The notes under the pieces were generated by a model. That model was not told the DNA's origin and did not search any database. It worked only from the letters and a program-made list of their open reading frames with translations. A stretch of 64,000 nucleotides of DNA from assembly GCA_022601195.1 (NCBI GenBank), contig JAHZIX010000017.1, forward strand, positions 310,001 through 374,000, given 5' to 3'. Shown one piece after another: positions 49,535 through 58,656 of the stretch. The position numbers and the translations under genes were made by a program. Every line of letters begins with the position of its first letter. Position 1 is the stretch's first letter. The DNA is from Deltaproteobacteria bacterium (lineage in GTDB: Bacteria; Acidobacteriota; Thermoanaerobaculia; Multivoradales; JAHZIX01).

Positions 49535-50748
49535 AAGACCCCTTCTTCCTTCAACCGGTCGACTTTCGAACTGGAGAGTCCCAGAATCCCCTCCAAGACC
49601 TCATGGTTGTGGGCACCGACTTCGGGCCCGGGCCAATCTGTTCGGCCAGGAGTTGCCGACAATTTCGGCACGATAGCGGGGATCTTCAAGGGCTTGCCAC
49701 CCACTTCGACCTCCTCGAAGAGCCCTCGGGCCTGAAAGTGCTCGTCTTCCAACATATCTTTGACATCGTAGATCGGACCCGCAGGTACGACCGCCTCCTC
49801 TAATCGTTCGAGGATCTCGGCGACGGACAGGGCTTTGGTCCAGGCAGCGATGGCAGAATCCACCTCTTGCTGGTGGCGTACCCGGCCCTCGTTGCTAGCC
49901 AAACGAGGATCCTCGGCGAGGTCCTGCCGTCCAGCGCAGGTCATCAGCCGCTTGTAGATGGAATCTCCGCTACCGCCGATGATGACGTATTTGCTGTCCG
50001 CCGTTGGGTAGATATTGGTCGGAACAATGCCGGTGATGGTCGAACCGGAAGGCTCCCGCACGATTCCGCAGCGGTCGTACTCCGGAACCACCGCTTCCAT
50101 CATGTTGAAGACGGACTCAAAGATGCCCACATCGATGACTTGCCCAGACTCTCCGTTACCTTCTCCAGTGTTCTGCCGCTGCCGATCCAGGAGAGCCAGC
50201 AGGACTCCGAAGGCGGCGTGAAGGCCGGTTAGGGAATCCCCCAAGCTAAGGTTCTGGCGAACCGGCGCATCACCAGGGAATCCGTTGACGTAGCGCAACC
50301 CCCCCACCCCTTCGCACACCGAAGCATAGCCGGGCCGGGAGGCATAGGGACCCGTTTGGCCGTAGCCTGAGACCCGAGCGTAGATCAGCTCCGGATTGTC
50401 AGGCTGGATATCCTGGGGGGCCAAACCCCATTTCTCCAGGGTGCCAGGGCGAAAATTCTCCACCAGGACATCGACCTTCCGAGCCAGGTCGCGAACGATC
50501 TCGCGCCCGGCCTCTTGGCGAAGATCCACTGTAATGCATTTCTTGTTGCGCCCCAGAGTTCGCCACCACAGAGAGGTGCCCTCGTCCATGATGCGCCAGC
50601 GACGCACCGGATCACCGAGGCCAGGCGGCTCGACCTTGATCACCTCAGCGCCGTAATAGGCCAGAAGAGTCCCAGCAAAAGGCCCGGCCATCAGTTGCCC
50701 CAGCTCTAGGACACGGATGCCGTCCAGGGGTCTTCGATTCATTTCCAA
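49531..50748 (-). CDS. Family III CoA-transferase (CaiB/BaiF)
   Basis: The 405-aa protein has the family III pattern: RPLDGIRVLELGQLMAGPFAGTLLAYYGAEVIKVEPPGLGDPVRRW, KCITVDLRQEAGREIVRDLARKVDVLVENFRPG, GYGQTGPYASRPGY, and the catalytic Asp in LGDSLTGLHAAFG. These enzymes move CoA between carboxylic acids. It is first in the operon with the isochorismatase-like fragment and the HMG-CoA lyase-like gene. Confidence 0.92.
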   Translation of the reverse strand: MEMNRRPLDGIRVLELGQLMAGPFAGTLLAYYGAEVIKVEPPGLGDPVRRWRIMDEGTSLWWRTLGRNKKCITVDLRQEAGREIVRDLARKVDVLVENFRPGTLEKWGLAPQDIQPDNPELIYARVSGYGQTGPYASRPGYASVCEGVGGLRYVNGFPGDAPVRQNLSLGDSLTGLHAAFGVLLALLDRQRQNTGEGNGESGQVIDVGIFESVFNMMEAVVPEYDRCGIVREPSGSTITGIVPTNIYPTADSKYVIIGGSGDSIYKRLMTCAGRQDLAEDPRLASNEGRVRHQQEVDSAIAAWTKALSVAEILERLEEAVVPAGPIYDVKDMLEDEHFQARGLFEEVEVGGKPLKIPAIVPKLSATPGRTDWPGPEVGAHNHEVLEGILGLSSSKVDRLKEEGVL

Positions 50749-51075
50749 TCTCCCATGCTGATAGATCTGCCTGTCTTAACCGTGAACGGTCCCTAGGGTC
50801 CTATGTCGAATCCACTCTGTCAGTTCCCTGCAAGGAATCGACCCAGGAGTCGCTTTCCTGCGGCAGCGTCCCGGCGCTCTTTCGATTCCGGGGAGCAATA
50901 TTGTATTGGCATCCGTACAATAAGAATTTTCAACTTCCCGGCCCATCGAACCTCCCTCGAAGAGTCTCATTGGGAGGAAGCTCGGAAGAAGCTGAGGTCT
51001 CTCGATCACCGCCCTCAGAAAAGTGCCGCCTTCCATGTCGTCATTTCCTCTGTTCCACAAGCATATCGGGGTATG

Positions 51076-51252
51076 GCCGAAGCGGTGTTGGGAACGATCC
51101 AGGAACACCCCATCACCTTCAGCAACTTCGTCCCCACCACCATCCACAGGCTCCTCGAGGATCCCACCGCGGAAGGCGCGGACTTCAGCTCCCTGGAAGA
51201 TCTCCTCTTCGGAGGCAGCCCCATGCAGGAAGAGAATCTCCGCTTGGCCAGC
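51076..51252 (+). pseudogene. Fragment of an AMP-binding acyl-CoA synthetase
   Basis: Within ORF 50803-51372 the segment AEAVLGTIQEHPITFSNFVPTTIHRLLEDP and SSLEDLLFGGSPMQEENL matches the central part of ANL-family acyl-CoA synthetases (the loop before and after the YGG-type motif). Nothing before or after fits, so only about 60 residues of a 500-aa enzyme remain. Confidence 0.6.
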
Positions 51253-51339
51253 TCGCGAATCAGCTGGCTAGGGGTGCTCAAGGCCTTCCTTTTGACCACC
51301 CCGTTGGGTGTCTGGTCGCCTTTATCCGGGACTACGACC

Positions 51340-51790
51340 TCTTCCTCACTCCTTGGCTGCCCCTCAAGCTAACGCTCCTGGGCCTGATTTTTCCGATCGC
51401 CGTGGTGCTGGTGAATGGCGCGGCGGGAACCTTCTCCCTCTTGGAGCGCGTTGCGGCATTTCCCTTCTCCTTTTCCCCCAGCAAGGAGGTAGAAGATCTC
51501 GAAGACGACCTTCGCCGCCAGGATCCACGGCTCGCCTACTCCGTTTGGCCCTTGTATGGGATCATCATGGTGATCATTTTCATTGCCCTGCCGGAACATT
51601 CTTTTCAACCCTGTTTTGGCTAAGGCTATTTTGGATCGAAGCTATCGCCGTGCCTCTATTCATGCTGTATCAGGTAGGCACTTCTCCAACATCGAGCCCG
51701 TCCCGTTGGCTCAATGTGATCGTCTGGGCCTTGGTGCTGACTACCGCCCCCCACGGTGCTGATTCGCAATTCATGAAAGAGGCGCCTCGC
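51340..51790 (+). pseudogene. Remnant of a membrane protein, frameshifted
   Basis: The frame of ORF 50901-51623 yields two hydrophobic segments (LTLLGLIFPIAVVLVNGAAGTFSLL and VWPLYGIIMVIIFIALPE) around an acidic loop; near 51605 the reading shifts into ORF 51308-51814, which continues with hydrophobic LFWLRLFWIEAIAVPLFMLYQV. Together they look like one broken multi-pass membrane protein of unknown family, next to the synthetase fragment. Confidence 0.45.
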
Positions 51791-51810
51791 TGTACGGCGG
51801 GAGACCTAAG

Positions 51811-52617
51811 ATGAAGGAAAGAACACCAGCCCGTTTCGCGACCGAAGAAGTGCCCCTCTACTACCAACTGGCGACGCTACTTCGGGAGCAAATCCTCTCG
51901 GGGCACTACAGCCCCAGCGAGCGCCTGCCTACGGAAGCGAACCTCGTAGAAGATTACGGTGTCAGCCGCATCACCGTGCGCCAAGCCCTAAAATCCCTCG
52001 AGGAAGAACAGCTCATTGAGCGTTCCGCCGGTCGCGGCACCTTTGTCAGCGATGAGATCAAGAGTCCCGAGCGCTTGCAGATGAATGGTTCTCTCGACGA
52101 TCTCATCTCCATGGGCGTCGCCACCTCGGTCAAGTTGGTGGACTTGCGAGAGGTAGCAGCTAGCACCGATGACCGGCGCATTTTCGGTCTCCGGAAAGGC
52201 AGCCGAGTGGTCCAATGTACCCGTTTGCGCTACACCCAGGAGCAACCCTTCAGCTATATCGTCAACCGGATGCCGGCGCATATCGCCGAGAACTTTGACG
52301 AGCATGACTGGGAGGAAGTCTCGATTCTTCGCTTCTTCGAGGAGAAATTGGGCCTGGACTTGAAGGACGCGGAACAGACCGTGGGAGCGACCCTTGCCGA
52401 TGCCCTGCTGGCGAAAATCCTCGACACTCGAGTAGGGGCCCCTCTCCTCTCGGTGGATCGGGTGGTCTACACCCGGGCCGGGGATGCGGTGGAACGGGTC
52501 CATACCTACTACCGTGGAGACGTTTACTCCCTCACTGTCCACCTGACTCGAGATCCGGACCAGAGCGCAGCGCCTCGCAGCTGGACCCTCAAGGACGATG
52601 GCGAGGCTGTTTTTTGA
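51811..52617 (+). CDS. GntR family transcriptional regulator, HutC type
   Basis: The 268-aa protein has an N-terminal GntR winged helix (PLYYQLATLLREQILSGHYSPSERLPTEANLVEDYGVSRITVRQALKSLEEEQLIERSAGRGTFV) and a UbiC-type ligand domain (RLRYTQEQPFSYIVNRMP, EQTVGATLADALLAKILD, PLLSVDRVVYT). It overlaps the MFS gene by 4 bp, so the transporter is the obvious target. The ligand may be the organic acid handled by the divergent CoA-transferase operon. Confidence 0.9.
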   Translation: MKERTPARFATEEVPLYYQLATLLREQILSGHYSPSERLPTEANLVEDYGVSRITVRQALKSLEEEQLIERSAGRGTFVSDEIKSPERLQMNGSLDDLISMGVATSVKLVDLREVAASTDDRRIFGLRKGSRVVQCTRLRYTQEQPFSYIVNRMPAHIAENFDEHDWEEVSILRFFEEKLGLDLKDAEQTVGATLADALLAKILDTRVGAPLLSVDRVVYTRAGDAVERVHTYYRGDVYSLTVHLTRDPDQSAAPRSWTLKDDGEAVF

Positions 52618-53822
52618 GCCGTCCATTCCTGGGTTGGCGCATAGCTGGCGCCTCTCTCATCGCCTTGATGGTCACCAACGGGATGATTATCGGCGGTATC
52701 AATGTCTTCGATGAGTCTTTGCTCAGCGAGTTCGGTTGGAGCCGAGCCCAGCTCAAGTTTCGCGACTTACTGACCTTTGGTATCGCCGGATTGATGGGGC
52801 CCTTTGCCGGCGCCTTGGCAGATCGCTTCGGGGTCCGCCGACTGATGTTCGTCGGCGCAATGTTGCTGGCCGGTTGCTACTTCGCCTACGGCAGCATCAC
52901 CTCCTCCACGGGCATGTACCTGATTCACGTGGTCTTCGCCGCCGTTTTGGCTAGCTGCGGCCTTATCGTGGCAGTGATGTTGGTGTCTCATTGGTTCGTG
53001 GCCCGGCGGGGAACGGCCATCGGCATCGCTTTGTTGGGAACCAGCCTCGGTGGAACACTGCTGCCCAAGCTCGGCACGGCGTTGATCGCAGAATTCGGTT
53101 GGCGACAAGCCTTTCGATGGGAAGCATTGCTTCCCATCATGCTACTGGTGGTGATCGCCGTCGTTGTTCGGGATCGACCTGAAGACGTGGGCCAGGTCGC
53201 TCTGGGTGCCGAAAAAGCCGAAACGAAGGGGTCCGGACCGGTGAGCGCTGCCGGCCTCTCTTTCTCCCAGGCGGTTCGCACGGGAACTTTTTGGGCTCTG
53301 GCTTTTGCCGCCATGACCACCTTCTATTCGATCCTCGGCGCTCAAGCACACCTCTTTCTCCACTTCCGGGATCTGGGGTTTTCCCTCGGCCAAGCATCCT
53401 CGGCTCTGTCGATGCTCTATCTACTGGCTCTGGTCGGTAAATTTGTTTGGGGCTATCTCGCCGACCAGCTGCACCAGAAACGGGTTCTGTTGCTCAATAT
53501 CCTGGTCATGTGGACCGGTAGCGTACTACTGGCTACCCTCAAGCCCAGCCTAGTTTGGGGAGCAGTCATCCTCTTTGGAGTCGGCTGGGGAGGGCTCTAC
53601 ACCCTGCTCCAATTGCTGACGATGAATGCCTTCGGGCTCAAAGCAGCGGGCAAAATTCTCGGCACCATCACCGTATTGGACGCCATTGGGGGAGGCCTCG
53701 GAATCTGGCTCACGGGACTACTCTATGATCGCGGTGGTAGCTATCAAGTTCCCTTCGCTGCCATTTCTGTGCTCATTTTCTGCGCTCTCCTAGCCTCCAC
53801 CCAGATCCGGAAGCACTCCTGA
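52614..53822 (+). CDS. MFS transporter, oxalate/monocarboxylate (OFA/MCT)-like
   Basis: The 402-aa protein has 12 predicted transmembrane segments, the loop motif ALADRFGVRRLMFVGA and SHWFVARRGTAIGIALLGTSLGG typical of the monocarboxylate porter branch of MFS. The TTG start overlaps the GntR stop. Given its regulator and the nearby CoA-transferase/lyase genes, uptake of a carboxylic acid is the likely role. Confidence 0.85.
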   Translation: MSRPFLGWRIAGASLIALMVTNGMIIGGINVFDESLLSEFGWSRAQLKFRDLLTFGIAGLMGPFAGALADRFGVRRLMFVGAMLLAGCYFAYGSITSSTGMYLIHVVFAAVLASCGLIVAVMLVSHWFVARRGTAIGIALLGTSLGGTLLPKLGTALIAEFGWRQAFRWEALLPIMLLVVIAVVVRDRPEDVGQVALGAEKAETKGSGPVSAAGLSFSQAVRTGTFWALAFAAMTTFYSILGAQAHLFLHFRDLGFSLGQASSALSMLYLLALVGKFVWGYLADQLHQKRVLLLNILVMWTGSVLLATLKPSLVWGAVILFGVGWGGLYTLLQLLTMNAFGLKAAGKILGTITVLDAIGGGLGIWLTGLLYDRGGSYQVPFAAISVLIFCALLASTQIRKHS

Positions 53823-53985
53823 CGTTTCCTCCGTCCGAGAGTCTTGAAGAGAGGCACCCTCAGGGAGTCTGGGGCGACCCTCTCGCCTCGCAGCAGGCCT
53901 CATTTTTGGAGAAAACTCGCCTCTGCTTCCGATCCTGCCAAGGAATCCACCAACAAGCACTCCCTTCGTGGGAAAGTAGCCTCCC

Positions 53986-55206
53986 TTGAACAAATCTAAA
54001 CAACCTTCCAGCGCCAGTTTTGGCGAGTTCGTCGCCCTCATGGCGACCTTGATGTCGTTGGTGGCCTTGTCCATCGACGCCATGCTCCCGGCCCTCGGCG
54101 AGATCGGTCGGGACCTCGGGGTCCAGCGCGACAACGACGTACAGCTCGTCGTCTCCTTGATCTTTCTCGGCATCGCGGCGGGCCAGCTGGTTTATGGGCC
54201 GATCTCGGACAGCGTAGGGCGAAAGCCCACTCTGTTGGCTGGATTGGCCTTGTTCATGGTGGGTTGTTTGCTATCGCTGTTTGCCCGGAGCTTTTCCATG
54301 ATGCTCGCTGGGCGACTGTTGCAAGGCCTGGGGATTGCCGGGCCGAGAATCGTCACCGTCGCGCTGATTCGGGACCGATACGAAGGGCGGCTCATGGCGA
54401 GGGTGATGTCCTTTGCCATGGCGGTCTTCATCATCGTTCCCATTCTCGCTCCGGCCATGGGGCAGGGAATTTTATTGTTGGCAAATTGGCGCACCATCTT
54501 CGGCGCGTTTCTGGCCATCGCCGCAGCGACCGCTGTGTGGTTTTGGCTCCGGCAGCCGGAAACGCTTCCGGTGGAACGTCGAGTGCCCTTTACCCTCGGT
54601 CGGATCTTCAGAGGGTTTCGCGAGGTTCTGGCCACCCGCACCGCCCTCGGCTACACCATCGCCGCAGGATTCGTTTTCGCTCCCTTCGTAGCCTACTTGA
54701 GCATGGCGCAGCAGATGTTCCAGGGGCAGTACGGCGTCGGGAAGTTGTTCCCCCTCTACTTCGCCCTGCTCGCCATTGCCATCGGCGCCGCTTCCCTGTC
54801 GAACACTCGCCTGGTGATGCGATACGGCATGAAAAAGCTCGCCCACTGGGCACTGGTGATGACAGGACTGATCTCCGCAGGCTTTTTCGTCGTCGCCTAC
54901 CTGGCGGGGGGACACCCGCCCCTGTGGGTTTTCCTGGCCTACCTGCTCGCCGTCTTCTTCTGCGAAGGGATCCTGTTCGGCAACATGAATGCCCTGGCCA
55001 TGGAGCCCCTCGGCCACATCGCCGGCATCGGCGCCGCAGTGGTTGGCTCCCTTTCCACGGCCATCTCCATCGCCGGTGGAAGCCTGATCGGCCAAGCCTA
55101 CAACGGCACCATCCTCCCCTTCGTCGCCGGCTACGGAATTCTAGGGCTGGCCGCCCTGGCGGTGATGCACTGGACCGAGTCGGAGCCTAAGACCTCCGGG
55201 TCATGA
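53986..55206 (+). CDS. MFS drug-resistance transporter, Bcr/CflA type
   Basis: The 406-aa protein has 12 transmembrane segments with the Bcr/CflA signatures STD-like LSIDAMLPALGEIGRDLGV, GQLVYGPISDSVGRKPTLLAGLALF and RLLQGLGIAGPRIVTVALIRDRYEG. These export drugs or small metabolites. The start is a TTG by the ORF track; no strong SD was seen. It follows the other MFS gene by 163 bp. Confidence 0.88.
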   Translation: MNKSKQPSSASFGEFVALMATLMSLVALSIDAMLPALGEIGRDLGVQRDNDVQLVVSLIFLGIAAGQLVYGPISDSVGRKPTLLAGLALFMVGCLLSLFARSFSMMLAGRLLQGLGIAGPRIVTVALIRDRYEGRLMARVMSFAMAVFIIVPILAPAMGQGILLLANWRTIFGAFLAIAAATAVWFWLRQPETLPVERRVPFTLGRIFRGFREVLATRTALGYTIAAGFVFAPFVAYLSMAQQMFQGQYGVGKLFPLYFALLAIAIGAASLSNTRLVMRYGMKKLAHWALVMTGLISAGFFVVAYLAGGHPPLWVFLAYLLAVFFCEGILFGNMNALAMEPLGHIAGIGAAVVGSLSTAISIAGGSLIGQAYNGTILPFVAGYGILGLAALAVMHWTESEPKTSGS

Positions 55207-55355
55207 GGCCCTTGTCCTTGATCCGATAGCCATACGAATTTCGGATCCCGGACACCCGAAGGCATTGCGACGACTATCGGACAGAAAAGCTACTCCAAGG
55301 AGAGATTGGAACCCTACATCCTAAAGGTCTTGGTTCCGTATTCGGGTTTCCAGTC

Positions 55356-55901
55356 TCACCGCAAGTTCCGGGACTCCTCCGGCGCGGCTTGAAAAGACGA
55401 GTTGTCCTTCCTCTTGATTCGGTCGCTCAGAGCCAACAAGAGACCAGAAACTACGAAAGTCAGGTGAATGGCTACTTGCCAATAGAGCTCCCGGTCTGTG
55501 AGGTCCTCAATGTGCATGAACGACTTGAGAAGTTGAATCGCTGAAATCGCCACAATGGAAGCCAATAGACTAAATTTTAGGCCACTTAGGTCCACAGTCC
55601 CCATCCACGGCGGTCGATCTGGATGGCCTTGGGTCTCCAGCTTCGAGACGAAATTCTCATAGCCGGCAAAGATCACCATCACGAGCAGGTTGGCGACCAG
55701 AACGATATCGAGCAGGGACAATATGGCGAGAATCACATTGCTCTCGGAGCCCGAAGTCATGGTTCGAATGAGTCCAACAAGATCCTGAAAGAACTTTATG
55801 GCCACCAAGAAGAGTGATCCGACTAGGCCCAAATAGAGGGGCGCCAGTAGCCAGCGGCTTTGAAATATGACTTTTTCGAGACTGCGTTCCAAGAATTTCA
55901 C
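55356..55901 (-). CDS. UPF0114 (YqhA) family membrane protein
   Basis: The 181-aa protein matches UPF0114: LEKVIFQSRWLLAPLYLGLVGSLFLVAIKFFQDL, LSLLDIVLVANLLVMVIFAGYENFVSKL and LKFSLLASIVAISAIQLLKSFM, with four transmembrane segments. The function is unknown. It lies alone, convergent with the MFS gene. Confidence 0.9.
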   Translation of the reverse strand: MKFLERSLEKVIFQSRWLLAPLYLGLVGSLFLVAIKFFQDLVGLIRTMTSGSESNVILAILSLLDIVLVANLLVMVIFAGYENFVSKLETQGHPDRPPWMGTVDLSGLKFSLLASIVAISAIQLLKSFMHIEDLTDRELYWQVAIHLTFVVSGLLLALSDRIKRKDNSSFQAAPEESRNLR

Positions 55902-56298
55902 GGGCGGTCCTCCTGACCATGTACTAGCTTGGAAGCGGAGCGCGGAGCTTCCCGCCCTGCCGGAGCTTCTAGGGATTGTAGTGGCTTCGGCACAACGAAG
56001 GAGGCCTTGAGGGTTGAAAGGGGACCGAGAAAGTACTTGAACCAGACCTTCTTCCAGAAATCACTTCCGAGACCGTTCGATCGCTCGCCATGACCGAGAG
56101 CAGAACCTGGCCGTTCAGTTGCTCGGCCTGATTCTCTCGATCGCCGGCACCTAGAGAACTCCTCCCAAATTTGCTTGTTCTAGATCCGCCCCGCCTCGGA
56201 GGCCTTCCACCTTAACCCAGGTCACCCAGTGCGCTTCGAAAAAGACCGGCAAGTCGGCGGTCGAGCACCCGGCGAGATGACGTGCGGTCCTCGTGCCA
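55902..56298. other. Intergenic stretch without recognised gene
   Basis: About 400 bp between the UPF0114 gene and the secreted protein gene, both on the minus strand. Short ORFs here have no SD or family resemblance. It probably carries the UPF0114 promoter. Confidence 0.35.
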
Positions 56299-57027
56299 CT
56301 AGCCTTCGTGAACCCAGTCGGGACAACTCGGCAAATCACTTCGGGAGCGCTCTTGGCCGTCATCGCTGAGCATGATCATGTAGCCGTGGGGGCCTTGGTA
56401 GCCGATGAAAGGCAGCTCGTTGCGGTCATGCCAGGCTTCCATATCGAAGCCGATGTCTTGCGGAGTCAGGTTGGGGGCATAAAACATGACGTGGGGAGCA
56501 AACCAGCCCAAGGTTTGATTTCTGGGATTGAAGGGGCGGTTGTAGCGCGACAGCATGTAGGCCACTCCCGCCCGCTGGGGAGACTGAAAGGTGCCGTCTT
56601 CAAAGCCTTGCCTCACCTCTTGGGAGATCGCTGCGGCGCTCTTGCCGGCCATCAGCCCTTTTCCAAAGAAGAGGATCTTCGGCACGATGGTCTCCCCGCC
56701 TTCTCGGTCGAAGCAGGTGGGTTTCAAGACCCGAGGGTGGTCGCGGTTGACGATGCAGGTAAAGCCGTTGCTGCCCTGCCGTTCTTTCCGGTAGCCGGTC
56801 TCCTCGAGGGCGTAGACCGTCGCTTCGGCCCGCAGATGTTCCGGTGCGGCGCTCAGAGCCAGATTGATCTCGCAGGAAGCAGGCAACACCTGCACTGGCA
56901 GCTGCTTCTTCTCTACCGGTTCCCGCCCCTCTGCGGAAGCCGGGTTCTCACCGGATGCAGACCCCACTGGGGCCAAGGCTGCAAAAAGTAGGAGGCCTCC
57001 AAGGGCGGCCCGAAAAGTCATCTTCAT
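56299..57027 (-). CDS. Secreted protein of unknown function
   Basis: From MKMTFRAALGGLLLFAALAPVGSA the protein is 242 aa with a signal peptide. The mature part contains ALEETGYRKERQGSNGFTCIVNRD, LFFGKGLMAGKSAAAISQEVRQGFEDGTFQSPQRAGVAYMLS and APHVMFYAPNLTPQDIGF, ending with PSCPDWVHEG. Four cysteines could form two disulfides. The motif content looks like a conserved hypothetical family of exported proteins, but I cannot name it. It is divergent from the Lrp-type regulator. Confidence 0.65.
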   Translation of the reverse strand: MKMTFRAALGGLLLFAALAPVGSASGENPASAEGREPVEKKQLPVQVLPASCEINLALSAAPEHLRAEATVYALEETGYRKERQGSNGFTCIVNRDHPRVLKPTCFDREGGETIVPKILFFGKGLMAGKSAAAISQEVRQGFEDGTFQSPQRAGVAYMLSRYNRPFNPRNQTLGWFAPHVMFYAPNLTPQDIGFDMEAWHDRNELPFIGYQGPHGYMIMLSDDGQERSRSDLPSCPDWVHEG

Positions 57028-57188
57028 CGTCGTTCCCCTCTCCATCTAGGTTTCTCGATCTCCAGCTAGGGCTAGATGCTAGTAGTTTCTACTGCTTTGC
57101 CCGCGTCTCAACCGCATCGCCTGGAGTAGTATTCAGCCTAGATATTGACGGGAGCAACCCGGCAATGTGACCGGTTCTTCCCGTCAGA

Positions 57189-57737
57189 TTGAAGATCGAG
57201 CGAGCCAAAGTGAAGAAAAGCCTGGATGACATCGATGCGAGGATGATTCAACTCCTCCGCGCCCACGCCCGCACCCCGTTGGTGAGCCTTGCCAAACAGG
57301 TCGGTCTTTCCCGTAGCGCCACTCAGGAGCGCCTGCGCCGATTGGAGAGTCAAGGAGTCATCGCCGGCTACACGGTCCTATTTCAGCCACCGGACGACTC
57401 CGCCCTTCAAGCCTGGATCTACATCAAATTCGCTTCAGGATTTCGCTGCGCCGACGTCGTCCCCCACCTCCTCGCCTCTCCCCAGGTCCGTCTCTGCCAT
57501 AGCTTGGCCGGCACCACGGATCTGGTCCTTCGGGTTGAAACAGCGTCCTCCGGAGAGCTCTCGAAGCTACGGGAGAGCTGGATGGAGATCGAAGGCATTT
57601 CCGAAGCGCTCACCCATCCAGTCTTGGAGGTTCACTACGAGGGAAACGGTCAACGTTCGCCAATCGGTGGAGCCCTTCCCCTGGAAGGAGCTGCCACGGG
57701 AAGTCACCCCGGGGCGTCCCCAAAGGAAAAGCCATGA
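57189..57737 (+). CDS. Lrp/AsnC family transcriptional regulator
   Basis: The 182-aa protein has the AsnC HTH (LDDIDARMIQLLRAHARTPLVSLAKQVGLSRSATQERLRRLESQGVIAGYTVLF) and an RAM ligand domain (WIYIKFASGFRCADVVPHLL, TTDLVLRVETASS). A 30-residue Gly/Pro-rich tail is extra. The start is a TTG; a GTG seven codons later is an alternative. Its stop overlaps the next gene (ATGA). Confidence 0.88.
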   Translation: MKIERAKVKKSLDDIDARMIQLLRAHARTPLVSLAKQVGLSRSATQERLRRLESQGVIAGYTVLFQPPDDSALQAWIYIKFASGFRCADVVPHLLASPQVRLCHSLAGTTDLVLRVETASSGELSKLRESWMEIEGISEALTHPVLEVHYEGNGQRSPIGGALPLEGAATGSHPGASPKEKP

Positions 57738-58456
57738 AATCAGAACGCTTCTTCACTTTCATCCAGCGGGTCAATTCCCTCTTCCTTTTCGTCGTTGGAC
57801 TCGTGGTTCTGGGCCTGTTGATAGGAACAGCCTTGGAATCGATACTCGATCTATTGAGGCCCAAACCCGCAAAGAAGGTGGTACAGGTCCACAATGAGGA
57901 GACTCCTGAAAGTTCCCTATTCTTCGGATCCTTCGATCGGCTGCCCGGTACAGATATTCTTTGGTCGCCGGTTCTTTCGTCGGACGGCTACCCCTCCAAG
58001 CTTTCCTCCAAAGGTTCTCGGGAGACCAGGAACTACCTGTTCTTCGACTTGGAGGCCAAGAGATCCTCCTGGTTGGTGGATGGAAATGAGCAGGTCTTTT
58101 CCTGGTATCAAGTGGCCACCGTCGAGGACGCAGAAACGGATTCTTCCCGAGCCATCGCCCTCCTCTTTCTAGTCATCTCCGAGGATTCCGATGGCGATGG
58201 CAGGTTGACCGAGGATGACGAAGCGGCCCTTGCCCTCGCCGACCCCACCGGGCAACGCATGACTACCCTGCTCTCCGGAGTAGAAAGAATCGATAGCTTC
58301 GAGGTCTTTTCTCCCAGCCGCGGCTTTCTCTTTCTGGTCTCGGGCGGATCCCTCAAAGTGGCGGAGCTGGACCTCGAGAGGCTGGAGATTCTTTCCATCG
58401 ACCCCCTGCCTTCGATTCCACTAGCTGGAGGCAAAGAGATTCCGACACCTTCCTAA
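57734..58456 (+). CDS. Membrane-anchored protein with EF-hand-like loop, unknown function
   Basis: The 240-aa protein has one N-terminal transmembrane helix (LFLFVVGLVVLGLLIGTALESIL) and an extracytoplasmic domain with LVISEDSDGDGRLTEDDEAAL, a DxDxDGxL calcium-loop pattern. The remainder has beta-strand-like repeats (FLFLVSGGSLKVAELDL). No family was recognised. It is translationally coupled to the Lrp-type regulator. Confidence 0.65.
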   Translation: MKSERFFTFIQRVNSLFLFVVGLVVLGLLIGTALESILDLLRPKPAKKVVQVHNEETPESSLFFGSFDRLPGTDILWSPVLSSDGYPSKLSSKGSRETRNYLFFDLEAKRSSWLVDGNEQVFSWYQVATVEDAETDSSRAIALLFLVISEDSDGDGRLTEDDEAALALADPTGQRMTTLLSGVERIDSFEVFSPSRGFLFLVSGGSLKVAELDLERLEILSIDPLPSIPLAGGKEIPTPS

Positions 58457-58656
58457 CGTGTCTCCGCCGGTCCAGGTTATTGGCACATCTGGGGCGGTCC
58501 CGTTGTACAGCTCTCATGAGTAGTGGGGGGGCAATCCGGAACTCAGACTATGGTGCCCCCTTTCTGCCGAAGTGCTTCTCAAAGCCAGCAATGCCGGGTG
58601 CGCCACTGTTCTTGACGCTCCCTATCCTCGCACCACTGCGCTCAGGCCCCAAGTAG

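Noticed and set aside
54264-55190. 308-aa plus-strand ORF rich in Arg/His/Pro in the Bcr/CflA gene
   Set aside because: Alternative-frame shadow with implausible composition.
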